64,000 nucleotides of DNA from Ectopseudomonas chengduensis (GCF_015712065.1 NZ_JACFYZ010000005.1:62001-126000); one strand, 5' to 3'. Numbered from the stretch's first letter, positions 46,377 to 56,019 are shown. Numbers and translations: made by a program. The notes: generated from the letters alone by a model not told the origin.

Positions 46377-46403
46377 CAAACAGGCGTTTGAAACATACGT
46401 TTA
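46377..46403. promoter_or_regulatory. two overlapping PsrA-like fatty-acid boxes
   Basis: CAAAC-AGGC-GTTTG (46377-46390) and GAAAC-ATAC-GTTTA (46390-46403) share one base. The PsrA consensus I recall is (C/G)AAAC-N2-4-GTTT(G/C); the first site matches fully, the second 9 of 10. They lie 108-134 bases before the fadE-type gene. Confidence 0.7.
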
Positions 46404-46438
46404 CGCCAACCCCTTGTCAAGCGCTGCCAATCGGCCGG

Positions 46439-47176
46439 CTACGCGACCAGATCGATGCGAGGCTCCGGCGCTGGCAACTCACCCAGACGCCGATACAGAT
46501 CAAGATTAGGCGCTGGCGGCAAAGCCTGCTGCGACTGCTCGGCGGGCTGCTCATCCGCTTGTCTGGCTTCTTCACGTGCCTTGCGCTGCTCGACGGCGTT
46601 GGTGGCTTCCTCTCGCCGCTGCTCGGCTAGTTCGACGCGCGCCTGCGCCGCCTGCGCCTGAGCCAGAGCAGCTACACGCAGGTCCTGCGGGGAAGGTTCG
46701 ATGGGTGCGAGTGCTGCGCGCAGGACGATTTCCATCTTGCGCAACGTCGCTTCGGGATCATTGGGGATGGGAGCGGTATCGATGCTGACTTCGCCGGAAA
46801 CGGCGTAACGCTGCCCATCAGGGCCGCGCTTGAAGCTGTAGGTGGGCGCACCGGCGTATTGCCCACCCACGGCCGCGTGCGCCTGCTCGTGGGTGCGCAC
46901 CTCGCGGTCACGCTGCACGAGATCGGCGATTTCCAGCTGCTGCTGGCGCTGCTCCTGGGGGCTTGGCTCGGCCTCGCCTGCAGGTGTCGATGAATTGGTA
47001 TCGCGATCCGCCTCCTCTCGGCCGGAAGCAGCGGAGTCGGCCTGTTGCTCCTGTGGCGCGGCGACGGGCGCCTGGTCGGCACGGGCAATATCAGGGGAAA
47101 CATCGGACGACAGCGGTCTCGCCGAACTGGCGGACGGCGCGGGAGTGAATGGTGGCAGGCTACTGCCGATCTGCAT
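46439..47176 (-). CDS. SprA-related putative metalloprotease
   Basis: 245 residues, AGGAGG before ATG 47176. The central domain (about 85-160) carries the zinc-site pattern HEQAH in REVRTHEQAHAAVGGQYAGAPTYSFKRGPDGQRYAVSGEVSIDTAP, which matches the SprA-related family. The N-terminal 80 residues are disordered-looking (Pro, Ala, Gln, Glu). The C-terminal third is a charged Ala/Glu/Gln helix, likely coiled coil. No signal peptide. Proteolytic activity is inferred from HExxH only. The following minus-strand genes are beta-oxidation genes; upstream is a rod-like small protein. Confidence 0.78.
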   Translation of the reverse strand: MQIGSSLPPFTPAPSASSARPLSSDVSPDIARADQAPVAAPQEQQADSAASGREEADRDTNSSTPAGEAEPSPQEQRQQQLEIADLVQRDREVRTHEQAHAAVGGQYAGAPTYSFKRGPDGQRYAVSGEVSIDTAPIPNDPEATLRKMEIVLRAALAPIEPSPQDLRVAALAQAQAAQARVELAEQRREEATNAVEQRKAREEARQADEQPAEQSQQALPPAPNLDLYRRLGELPAPEPRIDLVA

Positions 47177-47230
47177 GAGCGCCCTCCTGCCCCTCCGCTG
47201 GCCGCATCCGCGCGGCCGCGGTGAGACGAC

Positions 47231-47530
47231 TTAAGCGCGGGTATCGATCAGGGTGCCCAGCACCTCGTCAGCCGTGTCGACGACGCGCGCATTGGCGCGC
47301 ACTTCGTTTTCACCGACACGCAGTGCAACGAGGCTTTCGGTCAGGTCGGGACGGCTACGCTCGGCAACCTGCGAGCTCGGGTTGACCTGATTCTGCGGCG
47401 GAGTCTGCGTGGTCTGCTGAGAAGGGTTGATGGTGTTGCTGGCGATATCAGCGGCTGCCTGCTCGACACGGCGTTGCCCGGCCTGAATACCGTTCAAACC
47501 CGAATTGAATGCGTTGGCGGAGATTTCCAT
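47231..47530 (-). CDS. small protein resembling flagellar rod N-termini
   Basis: 99 residues. The N-terminus (MEISANAFNSGLNGIQAGQRRVEQAAADIASNTINP) has the amphipathic pattern of flagellar rod/hook proteins, where IAN-N follows a leading coiled helix. The C-terminus (LVALRVGENEVRANARVVDTADEVLGTLIDTRA) resembles the matching closing helix. The middle is a Gln/Asn/Pro linker. It is far shorter than FlgB or FlgC, and no flagellar genes are near. Role unknown. It lies 54 bases upstream of the SprA-type gene on the same strand. Confidence 0.7.
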   Translation of the reverse strand: MEISANAFNSGLNGIQAGQRRVEQAAADIASNTINPSQQTTQTPPQNQVNPSSQVAERSRPDLTESLVALRVGENEVRANARVVDTADEVLGTLIDTRA

Positions 47531-47629
47531 CGGCAGCCCCCAGAGGGATATAGAACCTAATGGCGTGTATTGAAGCAGAAAACGGCTAAAAAACGTACAG
47601 GCAAAAGGCTATGGTCACTTTACTGTTTA

Positions 47630-48316
47630 TTACCAGTCTGCCAACAACTCGAGATTGAGGTGCTGCGCCACCGCCGCGGCCGTCGCTTTGCCCAGGTGCG
47701 GCACACGCCCCAGACAGGGTGCTGGCAGCCGCTCGCTGAGGGTGGCGAGATTGTCTTCCAGGCGTGAGGTCTTCGGCTCGACGATATTGGCCACCCAGCC
47801 GGCCAGCCTGAGCCCGTCCCGCTCGATGGCTTCGGCACTGAGCAATGCATGGTTGATGCAACCCAGGCGCACACCCACCACCAGAATCACCGGAATGCCC
47901 AGCGCCATCGCCAGGTCTGACAGGTTTTCCTCGCCGGCCAGCGGTACGCGCCAGCCGCCTGCGCCCTCCACCAGAGAGAAGTCCGCGCCCTTGGCCAGGA
48001 TCGCCCGTACTGGCGGCAGCAGACTGGCGACATCCAGTTTGACGCCCACTTCGCGTGCCGCCAGGTGCGGGGCAATGGCCGGCTCGAAGGCCAGCGGGTT
48101 GACCTCTTCATAGCGCAGCGGCAACGAACACTGGGCGAGCAAAGCCAGCGCGTCGTCGTTGCGCAGCCCATCGGCGGTTCGCATGCAACCGGAAGCGACC
48201 GGCTTGGCCGCTACGGTGCTCAGACCCTGCTGGCGCGCCGCATGGAGCAGACCAGCGGCAATAGTGGTCTTGCCGATTTCGGTATCCGTTCCGGTGACGA
48301 AGTAGGCTTGGGTCAT
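47630..48316 (-). CDS. bioD: dethiobiotin synthetase
   Basis: 228 residues, GGGAAG before the ATG. P-loop carboxylase with FVTGTDTEIGKTT at the N-terminus, VAAKPVASG and LVEGAGGWRVPL. It closes the ureido ring of dethiobiotin with ATP and CO2. Last gene of bioBFHCD; a REP-like GAGCGAGC repeat (about 48327-48378) separates it from bioC. Confidence 0.95.
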   Translation of the reverse strand: MTQAYFVTGTDTEIGKTTIAAGLLHAARQQGLSTVAAKPVASGCMRTADGLRNDDALALLAQCSLPLRYEEVNPLAFEPAIAPHLAAREVGVKLDVASLLPPVRAILAKGADFSLVEGAGGWRVPLAGEENLSDLAMALGIPVILVVGVRLGCINHALLSAEAIERDGLRLAGWVANIVEPKTSRLEDNLATLSERLPAPCLGRVPHLGKATAAAVAQHLNLELLADW

Positions 48317-48376
48317 CTGATCTTCCCGTGGGAGCGAGCTTTGCTCGCGAAGCGTGTTGGCGAGCGAGGCTCGCGC

Positions 48377-49240
48377 CTATGAAGGTTTCTGCAGCACGCC
48401 GTACACCACCTGGTAGGTCGCCGGCAGTCCTTGAGGTTGACGAAAACGCTCGTAAGCCTCGATCAGCGCACGAATGCGTGAGCGCCCGGTCAATCCGCCC
48501 GGTCGCCCCGGATTGAGGTTGTGCGCGCCGAGGTCCTTGAGTGAGGTGGTCAGGCTGCGCAGATCCGGGAAATGCAGCACCTCGGCCTGACGCTGTAGCG
48601 TCAGCGGCTGCAGGCCGCTTGCCGCGCACAGCTGCTGGTAATCCTCGAAGCGGCGAAAACGATTGACGTGGACGAAACCATCGACCGCCAGCCAACTGTC
48701 ACGCAGCTCCTGCAGGGTACCGACGCACAGGCTGGAGAACGCCAGCACACCACCGGGGCGCAACACCCGCTGCGCTTCGCTCAGCACACGCGGGAAGTCG
48801 GCACACCATTGCAGCGCCAGGCTGGAGAACAACAGGTCGACGCTGTCGCTCTGCAGCGGCAGAGCCTCGGCATCGCCAGCGATGAAATGTGCAGCACCGC
48901 CCTGCGGGCGGGCGTGGCGCAGCATGCCCTCGGCGATATCCACAGCCAGCCCTTCGCCTTGTGCATAACGCTCGGCCAGGGCTCGGGTGAAATAACCTGT
49001 GCCGCAACCCAGGTCCAGCCAACGACGTGGCCGCAGCGAGGTCGGCAACCGCGCCAACAGTTGCGTGCCAACATTGCGTTGCAGCTCGGCCACTGCATCG
49101 TAACTTTCCGCCGCGCGGGAAAAGGATGCCGCGACCTGACGTTTGTCCGGCAACGCCGCATCACCGTAGGGTGCATCGTGCGCAGCAAGGGATTGGTAGA
49201 GCGGGTCCGTACCACGCACCCCACGCAGCTCAGACATCAT
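48377..49240 (-). CDS. bioC: malonyl-ACP O-methyltransferase BioC
   Basis: 287 residues from ATG 49240 (a second ATG follows at once), overlapping bioH by 11 bases. SAM-methyltransferase with the BioC opening [30 protein letters not shown], then [19 protein letters not shown] and [11 protein letters not shown]. It methylates the malonyl thioester so that fatty-acid synthesis can build the pimelate moiety. The first ~25 residues are longer than in E. coli BioC. Confidence 0.93.
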   Translation of the reverse strand: MMSELRGVRGTDPLYQSLAAHDAPYGDAALPDKRQVAASFSRAAESYDAVAELQRNVGTQLLARLPTSLRPRRWLDLGCGTGYFTRALAERYAQGEGLAVDIAEGMLRHARPQGGAAHFIAGDAEALPLQSDSVDLLFSSLALQWCADFPRVLSEAQRVLRPGGVLAFSSLCVGTLQELRDSWLAVDGFVHVNRFRRFEDYQQLCAASGLQPLTLQRQAEVLHFPDLRSLTTSLKDLGAHNLNPGRPGGLTGRSRIRALIEAYERFRQPQGLPATYQVVYGVLQKPS

Positions 49241-49952
49241 TGGCCTCGCGGATGAAATCGAGCATCAAGGCCGCCAGAGCATCCGCCTGGTCAAGTACGA
49301 AGGCGTGACCACAAGCTTCCAGCACGTCCACCTCACCCGTTGGCAACAGCGCCAGCAGCGCGTCACCCGCCGCTGCCGGCACCAGAGCGTCCTGCTCGGC
49401 CAGCAGGTGCAATTGCGGCCCGGTGTACGCCGCCAGCGCAGCGCGATTGTCCAGACTCGCCAGCAAGCGCAGCCCGGCCAGCAAGGAGGGTTCGTCGCTG
49501 GACGCCAGATGGTTCTGCAGCTGTCGTGACAGAGCGCGCGTGTCAGCGCAGCCCTGGGCGCAGAGCATGGCGAAACGCTTGAGGGTAGCGCCGGCGTTCT
49601 CCTGACAGCCCTCATAGAAGGCGGCGTAGGTCTGTGCCGGCATGGCCGTCGGCCAGGTATCGCTGGCGACGAAACAGGCGTTACTGGCCAGGGTGATCAG
49701 GCCACGACAACGCTCGCCGCGCCGTACCGCCAGGGCAGCGGCCAGCATGCCGCCAAGTGACCAGCCGGCCAGCCAGCAATCATGCGGCAAACGCGTATCC
49801 AGCTCGTCGAGCCAATCGGCCGCCGCCGCACTGTTCAGTCGCGGCAGGGCTGGTACCTGCACCTGCATGTCGCCACTCAACGCCTTGGCCAGCGGTTGCA
49901 GCAAGGTGCCGTCCAGGCCCCAGCCCGGCAATAGAATCAGCGTCTCACGCAT
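49230..49952 (-). CDS. bioH: pimeloyl-ACP methyl ester esterase BioH
   Basis: 240 residues from ATG 49952, overlapping bioF by 8 bases; the frame is open upstream but only as a shadow of bioF. Alpha/beta hydrolase with [11 protein letters not shown], nucleophile elbow GWSLGGMLA, an Asp in [10 protein letters not shown] and the His in CGHAFVLD. Removes the methyl group added by BioC, ending chain growth. Confidence 0.93.
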   Translation of the reverse strand: MRETLILLPGWGLDGTLLQPLAKALSGDMQVQVPALPRLNSAAAADWLDELDTRLPHDCWLAGWSLGGMLAAALAVRRGERCRGLITLASNACFVASDTWPTAMPAQTYAAFYEGCQENAGATLKRFAMLCAQGCADTRALSRQLQNHLASSDEPSLLAGLRLLASLDNRAALAAYTGPQLHLLAEQDALVPAAAGDALLALLPTGEVDVLEACGHAFVLDQADALAALMLDFIREANDV

Positions 49953-51114
49953 CGGTCTGCACCTGCGGCCAGCACTCGGCCAGCGCCTCGAGTAGCAGTT
50001 CGAGCTGCGCATCGCTATGCGCAGCGGACAGGGTCACACGTAAACGGGCGCTGCCAGCCGGTACGGTCGGTGGGCGAATGGCGCCGACCAGCAGGCCGCG
50101 ATCCTTGAGCAGCGCAGACAGTTTGAGCGCGCGTGCGCTGTCACCCACCAGAATCGGCTGAATCGGGGTGGGGCTGTCCATCAGGCTCAGGCCGATCTCG
50201 GCGGCGCCCTGACGGAAACGGGCGATCAACCGCTGCAAGTGTTCGCGGCGCCAGCTTTCGCGGCGCAGCAGCTCCAGGCTCTTCAACGTGGCACAGGCCA
50301 CCGCCGGTGGTTGGCTGGTGGTGTAGATGTAGGGCCGGGCGAACTGGATCAGCGTCTCGATCAGCTCCTCGCTGCCGGCGACGAAGGCGCCGGCGGTACC
50401 AAAGGCCTTGCCCAGTGTGCCGACCAGCACCTGCACGTCATCCTGACCCAGACCGAAGTGCTCGACGATGCCGCCACCGGTGTCGCCCAGCGGGCCGAAA
50501 CCATGGGCATCATCGACCATCACCCAGGCCTGAGCGGCACGCGCCTCGGCGCACAGGGCCGGTAGATCGGCCAAATCGCCGTCCATGCTGAACACGCCAT
50601 CGGTGACCACCAGGCAGTTGCCAGTGACCTTGCGCAGGCGGTTGGCCAGGCTCACTGTATCGTTGTGCAGGTAGCGAGAGAAACGCGCGCCGCAGAGCAG
50701 GCCGGCATCGAGTAGCGAGGCGTGGTTGAGACGATCCTGCAGTACGCTGTCGCCCTGCCCGAGCAAGGCGGTGACGACCGCCAGGTTGGCCATGTAACCG
50801 GTGGAGAACAACAGCGCACGCGGCCGACCGGTGAACTCGGCCAGGGCCTCCTCCAGCTCGTGATGCGGGGTGCTGTGGCCGATCACCAGATGCGATGCGC
50901 CGCCGCCGACGCCCCATTGCTCAGCCCCCTGCTGCATGGCGCGGATCACCTCGGGGTGATTGGCCAGACCGAGGTAATCGTTGGAGCAGAAAGCCAGCAG
51001 CTCATGACCATCGGCTCGCACCTGCGGGCCCTGCGGGGTCTGCAACAGCGGGCGTTGGCGGAACAGATCGGCGGCCTGACGCTCGGCCAGGCGGCTAGCG
51101 AGATCGAAACTCAT
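49945..51114 (-). CDS. bioF: 8-amino-7-oxononanoate synthase
   Basis: 389 residues. PLP-dependent alpha-oxoamine synthase: [56 protein letters not shown] and the cofactor lysine in [16 protein letters not shown]. Condenses pimeloyl-ACP and alanine. Between bioB (88-base gap containing a GCGAGC repeat pair) and bioH (overlapping). Confidence 0.96.
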   Translation of the reverse strand: MSFDLASRLAERQAADLFRQRPLLQTPQGPQVRADGHELLAFCSNDYLGLANHPEVIRAMQQGAEQWGVGGGASHLVIGHSTPHHELEEALAEFTGRPRALLFSTGYMANLAVVTALLGQGDSVLQDRLNHASLLDAGLLCGARFSRYLHNDTVSLANRLRKVTGNCLVVTDGVFSMDGDLADLPALCAEARAAQAWVMVDDAHGFGPLGDTGGGIVEHFGLGQDDVQVLVGTLGKAFGTAGAFVAGSEELIETLIQFARPYIYTTSQPPAVACATLKSLELLRRESWRREHLQRLIARFRQGAAEIGLSLMDSPTPIQPILVGDSARALKLSALLKDRGLLVGAIRPPTVPAGSARLRVTLSAAHSDAQLELLLEALAECWPQVQTDA

Positions 51115-51118
51115 GCAC

Positions 51119-51200
51119 GTTTCCCGTAGGAGCGAGCGTCGCGAGCGAAAAACCAGTGCAGGAGGTCATTCGCGAGCAGAGCTCGCTCCTACATAAAAGG
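51119..51200. repeat. REP-like repeat between bioB and bioF
   Basis: CGTAGGAGCGAGCGTCGCGAGCG and its partner CGCGAGCAGAGCTCGCTCCTAC form an inverted pair (about 51125-51193), the same unit as at 48327 and 25440. Confidence 0.65.
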
Positions 51201-51202
51201 AA

Positions 51203-52261
51203 TCAGGCCGACGCGGCGTTGTAGAACAGCTTGGAATCGCGCTGCTCGACCAGCGCCTGCTCGATGGCCGCCTGGTGCACCTCATCGGCATGCTCTTCGC
51301 GCTCTTCGGGTTTGATGCCAAGGCGCTTGAACAGGGCCATGTCCTTGTCCGCCTGCGGGTTGGCGGTGGTCAGCAGCTTCTCGCCGTAGAAGATCGAGTT
51401 GGCGCCGGCCATGAAGGCCAGGGCCTGCATCTGCTCGTTCATCTGCTCGCGGCCGGCGGACAAACGCACGTGGGACCTGGGCATCATGATTCGCGCCACG
51501 GCCAGGGTACGGATGAAGTCGAACGGATCGACGTCCTTCTCCTCGGCCAGCGGCGTGCCCTTGACCTTGACCAGCATGTTGATCGGCACGCTTTCCGGGT
51601 GCTCCGGCAGATTCGCCAGTTGGATCAAGAGCCCTGCGCGATCGTCCACCGACTCGCCCATGCCGAGGATGCCGCCGGAACAGATCTTCATCCCCGCCTC
51701 GCGCACGTAGGCCAGGGTCTGCAGGCGTTCGCCGTAGGTGCGGGTGGTGATGATGTTGCCGTAGAACTCCGGCGAGGTATCGAGGTTGTGGTTGTAGTAG
51801 TCCAGCCCTGCTTCGGCCAGCGCCTGGGTCTGCTCCTGGTCGAGGCGACCGAGGGTCATGCAGGTTTCCAGGCCGAGCTTTTTCACCCCTTTGACCATTT
51901 CCAGCACGTAGGGCATGTCCTTGGCCGACGGATGCTTCCACGCCGCGCCCATGCAGAAGCGCGTGGAGCCGATGGCCTTGGCCTCGGCGGCCGCCTCCAG
52001 CACCTTCTGTACTTCCATCAGTTTTTCCTTGTCCAGGCCGGTGTTGTAGTGGCCGGACTGCGGGCAGTACTTGCAGTCTTCCGGGCAGGCGCCGGTCTTG
52101 ATCGACAGCAGGGTGGAGACCTGCACGCGGTTGGCGTCGAAGTGCGCGCGGTGCACCGTCTGCGCCTGGAACAGCAGGTCGTTGAACGGCTGCTCGAACA
52201 GCGCGCGAACCTCAGCGAGGCTCCAGTCGTGGCGGGTGGTGATTGCAGCGGTTGCGCTCAT
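51203..52261 (-). CDS. bioB: biotin synthase
   Basis: 352 residues from ATG 52261, AAGGA upstream. Radical-SAM enzyme with the CxxxCxxC cluster in [13 protein letters not shown], plus [34 protein letters not shown] and the second-cluster arginine region [10 protein letters not shown]. Inserts sulfur into dethiobiotin. First gene of the operon, preceded by a BirA operator and a good sigma70 promoter. Confidence 0.97.
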   Translation of the reverse strand: MSATAAITTRHDWSLAEVRALFEQPFNDLLFQAQTVHRAHFDANRVQVSTLLSIKTGACPEDCKYCPQSGHYNTGLDKEKLMEVQKVLEAAAEAKAIGSTRFCMGAAWKHPSAKDMPYVLEMVKGVKKLGLETCMTLGRLDQEQTQALAEAGLDYYNHNLDTSPEFYGNIITTRTYGERLQTLAYVREAGMKICSGGILGMGESVDDRAGLLIQLANLPEHPESVPINMLVKVKGTPLAEEKDVDPFDFIRTLAVARIMMPRSHVRLSAGREQMNEQMQALAFMAGANSIFYGEKLLTTANPQADKDMALFKRLGIKPEEREEHADEVHQAAIEQALVEQRDSKLFYNAASA

Positions 52262-52328
52262 CTGAGAAGTCCTTCGACGCTTAGTGGCATCTGTTGTCAG
52301 GCCCACACGGGGCATTCAGGCTTTGGCC

Positions 52329-52380
52329 ATCATAAGTGGCGATTGGATGCTGTCAACCACAACAAAGACACAGGTTTACA
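52329..52380 (-). promoter_or_regulatory. bio operon promoter overlapped by a BirA operator
   Basis: On the minus strand TTGACA (52351-52356) and TATGAT (52329-52334) are 16 bases apart. The operator halves TGTCAACC (52351-52358) and GGTTTACA (52373-52380), 14 bases apart, match the BirA consensus TTGTAAACC-N14/15-GGTTTACAA. The left half covers the -35 box, so biotin-loaded BirA would block polymerase. It lies 68-119 bases before bioB. Confidence 0.8.
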
Positions 52381-52433
52381 TATGATCAATTATTGACCAA
52401 TAGAACTTATGTCATGGCACAAGGCCAAATGCT

Positions 52434-52627
52434 TACCAGGCCGTTGAAAAACGTAGGCGACGACTGCATGGATGCAGGAGGTAGAGCGAAGCAGGAAGCC
52501 CGAGCCGAGGCAGCCAGTGCAAGGCAAAAACAGGCGAAAAAACGGAGTTTACGAACTGTAAATGAGCATTTTGAGCCTGTTTTTAACGCAGCAATGGCAA
52601 CGCAGGTAGTTTTTCAACAGCCTGTTA
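52434..52627. repeat. MITE-like dispersed repeat, copy B (194 bp)
   Basis: Terminal inverted repeats TACCAGGCCGTTGAAAAAC (left) and TAACAGGCTGTTGAAAAAC (right, complement), 17 of 19 identical. No coding potential. The interior is homologous to copy A at 4352-4508, with about 45 extra bases near the left end. It sits between the bio promoter and the membrane-protein gene, 22 bases before the latter's start. Confidence 0.7.
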
Positions 52628-52649
52628 CCCCTCCAACAGGATGTTCTGC

Positions 52650-52943
52650 ATGCAAGTAGAAGGTTTTTTCGAAGGACTCGGCGAAGCGCTGGGCCGTGCC
52701 ATCCGTTTCATCGTCGACATGCTGTCCGGCGTGCTGGGCGCCATGGCCGACGCCATTGACGACTTTCTCCAGGGTATGGCCAGGGCCATTGGCATGGACG
52801 TGTCGATTTTCAGCATCATCCTGCTGATCATCGGCCTGCTGTTTCTGTTCAGCGGCGCTCGTTCGCTGTTGCGCGGCTCGATCATCGGCGGGGTGATCTG
52901 GCTGTTTCTCGGTCTGATCGTCATGGGCTGGCTCATCCGCTGA
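52650..52943 (+). CDS. small membrane protein, unknown function
   Basis: 97 residues from ATG 52650 (AGGA eight bases upstream; ATG 52641 possible). The N-half is amphipathic (VEGFFEGLGEALGRAIRFIVDMLSGVLGAMADAIDDFLQGMARAIG). Two hydrophobic segments follow (SIFSIILLIIGLLFLFSGA and GSIIGGVIWLFLGLIVMGWLI). No family recognised. The MITE-like repeat ends 22 bases upstream, so its transcription may have been altered. Confidence 0.75.
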   Translation: MQVEGFFEGLGEALGRAIRFIVDMLSGVLGAMADAIDDFLQGMARAIGMDVSIFSIILLIIGLLFLFSGARSLLRGSIIGGVIWLFLGLIVMGWLIR

Positions 52944-52986
52944 CGCTGACTAAACTTCAGGCACCACTGCTCATGGACGAGCCGCC

Positions 52987-53727
52987 ATGCCTCCGTTTGA
53001 CCTCACCGTTCTGCAACACCTTGCCTGGTTACGCCAACGGCGCCATTGCCAACTCTGCGACGAAGCCACCGATCACCCCACGCACAGCATCTGCACGGCT
53101 TGCGAATCCGAACTGCCCTGGCTCGGGGCTCATTGCCAGATCTGTGCGGTGCCATTGCCGGCACACGGCATGATCTGCGGGGCCTGCCAGAACAAGCCGC
53201 CGAGTTTCAGCCGTGTGGAAGCGCCCTGGCGCTATGCCTTTCCCGTCGACAACCTGATCACCCGCTTCAAGCACCAGGCGCAATGGCCGCACGGTCGTCT
53301 GCTCGCCGAACTGCTGGCTGAACACCTTAGCCATGCCTATGACGAAGGCCTGCCACGACCACAGGCGCTGCTGCCGGTGCCGCTGGCCCGCAAGCGCCAG
53401 CGACGACGCGGCTTCAATCAGGCACAGATGCTCGCCGACTGGCTGGGCGCCAGCCTGCACCTGCCGGTGCAACATGAATGGCTCCAGCGCCGCGTCGATA
53501 CACCCGCCCAGCAAGGGTTGGATGCCGCAACGCGCAAGCGCAATCTGCGTCAGGCCTTCAGCCTCGAACTGCAAGCCAAGGTCGCCGGCGCTCATCTGGC
53601 GCTGGTCGACGACGTGCTTACCACCGGCGCCACGGCGGGCGTGCTCGCCCACCTGCTGCGTCGCGCCGGCGCCCTGCGCGTCGATGTGTATTGCCTGGCA
53701 CGCACGCCACGGCCGGGCGATGGCTGA
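52987..53727 (+). CDS. comF: ComF-family phosphoribosyltransferase-like protein
   Basis: 246 residues. Four-cysteine zinc motif at the N-terminus (CQLCDEA...CTAC; CQICAVPL...CGAC), then the ComF core YAFPVDNLITRFKHQAQW, LLPVPLARKRQRRRGFNQAQMLADWLG and PRPP loop LVDDVLTTGATAGVLAHLLRRAGA. Homologues take part in DNA uptake or in handling imported DNA. Its stop lies 61 bases before modE on the same strand. Confidence 0.92.
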   Translation: MPPFDLTVLQHLAWLRQRRHCQLCDEATDHPTHSICTACESELPWLGAHCQICAVPLPAHGMICGACQNKPPSFSRVEAPWRYAFPVDNLITRFKHQAQWPHGRLLAELLAEHLSHAYDEGLPRPQALLPVPLARKRQRRRGFNQAQMLADWLGASLHLPVQHEWLQRRVDTPAQQGLDAATRKRNLRQAFSLELQAKVAGAHLALVDDVLTTGATAGVLAHLLRRAGALRVDVYCLARTPRPGDG

Positions 53728-53788
53728 CTTGACGCGCCAGGCACAGTCACGCACCGTGCCCAGCATTCTCCCTGGCCACGCCTGAACC

Positions 53789-54553
53789 ATGTCGCAGCTC
53801 GATTCCATCGCCCAATTGCTCAGCCGCCGCCCGAAACGTCTGGCGCTGCTCGAGCAGATCGCCGAACAAGGCTCCATCACCCGCGCCGCCAAGGCCGCCG
53901 GGCTGAGCTACAAGGCCGCCTGGGACGCCATCGATGAGCTGAACAACCTGTCCGAGCAGCCCCTGGTCAGCCGCAATGTCGGCGGCAAAGGTGGCGGTGG
54001 CGCACGCCTGACACCCGCTGGCGAGCGCCTGCTGGCCCTGCAACAACGCCTGCAGGCGCTGCAGGCGCAACTGCTGCAGGCCGCCGGTGACGACGCCGAC
54101 CTGGAGTTGCTCGGCCGCCTGATGCTACGCACCAGTGCGCGCAACCAACTGACCGGCCGCGTGCGCGCGATTCACGCCCACGGGCACAACGATCTGATCG
54201 ACATAGAACTACCAGGCGGCAGCCGCCTGCAGGCGCAGATCACCCATGACAGTACGGAAAACCTGCAACTGAGCGAAGGCAGCAGCGTGGTCGCGCTGAT
54301 CAAGGCTGGCTGGCTGGAATTGCAGCCACTACAGGCTCCCCGTGCAGAACAGCACAACGCACTCGAAGGCCGTATCGAACAGATTCTGCCGGCCAGCGAT
54401 GGCCCCAGCGACGTGCGCATCGGCCTGCCTAATGGTCAGACCCTGTGTGCCCTGCTCGAATCCGCTCGCCTGGCCGAGCTGGGCCTGCGCGTCGGCGATC
54501 CGGTGCGCGCGCAGTTCGCCGCCAGCCAGGTGCTGCTCGGCACGCAACTGTAG
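53789..54553 (+). CDS. modE: ModE molybdate-responsive regulator
   Basis: 254 residues. N-terminal LysR-type helix-turn-helix (LLEQIAEQGSITRAAKAAGLSYKAAWDAIDELNNLSEQPLVSRNVGGKGGGGARLTPAGE) and two MOP/TOBE domains (ARNQLTGRVRAIHAHGHNDLIDIEL...; HNALEGRIEQIL...). With molybdate bound it represses molybdate uptake genes. No mod transport genes are in the window, so it acts at a distance. Confidence 0.93.
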   Translation: MSQLDSIAQLLSRRPKRLALLEQIAEQGSITRAAKAAGLSYKAAWDAIDELNNLSEQPLVSRNVGGKGGGGARLTPAGERLLALQQRLQALQAQLLQAAGDDADLELLGRLMLRTSARNQLTGRVRAIHAHGHNDLIDIELPGGSRLQAQITHDSTENLQLSEGSSVVALIKAGWLELQPLQAPRAEQHNALEGRIEQILPASDGPSDVRIGLPNGQTLCALLESARLAELGLRVGDPVRAQFAASQVLLGTQL

Positions 54554-54555
54554 GG

Positions 54556-54658
54556 AGGGTGCAACCCGACAGTCATTTCAGCGGTGGGTTGCCCCCGCCT
54601 TACTGGCAAGACTAATAACGCCAACGGCGGGTTACACCCGCCCTAGGTTTAGCGCAAG
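54556..54658. repeat. REP-like repeat
   Basis: GGTGCAACCCGAC, GGTGGGTTGCCCCCGCC and GGCGGGTTACACCCGCCCTA: the GCGGGTTNCACCCGCC family also seen at about 20924-20973. Confidence 0.55.
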
Positions 54659-54694
54659 CCGGTAGACTGGGCGCCCACTCACGCGGAGCCGCTC

Positions 54695-55669
54695 ATGAGC
54701 CATCCTTTTTCCACCCTCACCCCGGATCTGGTGCTCGATGCCGTGGAGAGCCTTGGCTACCTCAGCGACGCCCGCGTATTGGCACTCAACAGCTACGAGA
54801 ACCGCGTCTATCAAGTCGGTATCGAGGACGAAACGCCGCTGATCGCCAAGTTCTATCGCCCGGACCGCTGGAGCGATGCGGCGATCCGCGAGGAGCACAG
54901 TTTCAGCGCCGAGCTGGCCGAACACGAGGTCCCGGTGGTGGCGCCACTCGCACGCGATGGCGAGACGCTGTTCGAACACGGCGGCTTCCGTTTCGCCCTG
55001 TTCCCGCGCCGGGGCGGCCGGGCGCCGGAACCGGGCAACCTCGAGCAACTGTACCGCCTTGGCCAGTTGCTCGGACGCATGCACGCCATCGGTGCCAGCC
55101 GTCCTTTCGCTCATCGCGAAACCCTGGCGGTGGGCAACTTCGGCCATGCGGCCCTGGCCTCCCTGCTCGACGGCGGCTTCGTGCCGCGCAGCCTGCTGCC
55201 CGCCTACGAGTCGGTAGCGCGCGATCTGCTCGCCCGCCTCGATGAACTGTTCGCCCGCGTGCGCTACACGCCGATTCGCCTGCATGGCGACTGCCACCCA
55301 GGTAACCTGTTGCACCGCGACGACGCCTTCCATGTCGTCGATCTCGACGACTGCCGCATGGGCCCGGCGGTGCAGGATCTGTGGATGATGCTGGCCGGCG
55401 AGCGTCATGAACGCCTTGGTCAGTTGGCCGAACTGGTCGACGGTTATCAGGAATTCCATGACTTCGCCGCCCGCGAACTGCCGCTGATCGAAGGCCTGCG
55501 CGCCCTGCGTCTGATGCATCACAGCGCCTGGATCGCCCGCCGCTGGGACGACCCGGCCTTCCCCCTGGCCTTCCCCTGGTTTGCCGGTGAACGCTACTGG
55601 GGCGACCAGATTCTCGCCCTGCGCGAACAGATGGCAGCTCTGGATGAAGAGCCGCTGCGGTTGTTCTGA
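54695..55669 (+). CDS. srkA: stress-response kinase SrkA (YihE)
   Basis: 324 residues. APH-fold kinase: LNSYENRVYQVGIEDETPLIAKFYRPDRW with ATP-binding Lys, REEHSFSAELAEHEVPVVAPL, catalytic LHGDCHPGNLLHRDDAFHVVDLDDC and downstream WMMLAGE. E. coli SrkA limits stress-induced death. Single gene with REP repeats on both sides. Confidence 0.92.
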   Translation: MSHPFSTLTPDLVLDAVESLGYLSDARVLALNSYENRVYQVGIEDETPLIAKFYRPDRWSDAAIREEHSFSAELAEHEVPVVAPLARDGETLFEHGGFRFALFPRRGGRAPEPGNLEQLYRLGQLLGRMHAIGASRPFAHRETLAVGNFGHAALASLLDGGFVPRSLLPAYESVARDLLARLDELFARVRYTPIRLHGDCHPGNLLHRDDAFHVVDLDDCRMGPAVQDLWMMLAGERHERLGQLAELVDGYQEFHDFAARELPLIEGLRALRLMHHSAWIARRWDDPAFPLAFPWFAGERYWGDQILALREQMAALDEEPLRLF

Positions 55670-55674
55670 GCCGA

Positions 55675-56019
55675 TAAGATCCGGGACCGCAGTTCCCGGA
55701 TTGCATCCGGGCTACGCACTGAAGCTTTCGCGGCTGAAGCGGAATGCCGCCCAGCCGCTCCTCCAGGTGTTCACCGGCCCCGTAGGAGCGGCTTCAGCCG
55801 CGATGCTTTCGATTCCATCCCAGGGCTCCGGATTGCATAAGGGTTACCAGCGACCGCGCCACCCCCGTATTACCAATACAGTTGCGCACGCCGCGTAAAG
55901 TTTGCCTTACGACTTTGCCGGCGCTTTGGTATACGGAAAAAGCTGAACGAACAGACAAGGCGGCGGACAGAGCGCTAGAATTTCGCGGCAACCGTTAGCT
56001 GCCTAACCAAGGATTCTCG
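55675..56019. repeat. REP repeats and rarD upstream region
   Basis: ATCCGGGACCGCAGTTCCCGGATTGCATCCGGGCTACG and CGTAGGAGCGGCTTCAGCCGCGA with flanking GCGGCTGAAGC fill about 55678-55850. The remaining ~170 bases before rarD hold no recognisable gene. Confidence 0.55.
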
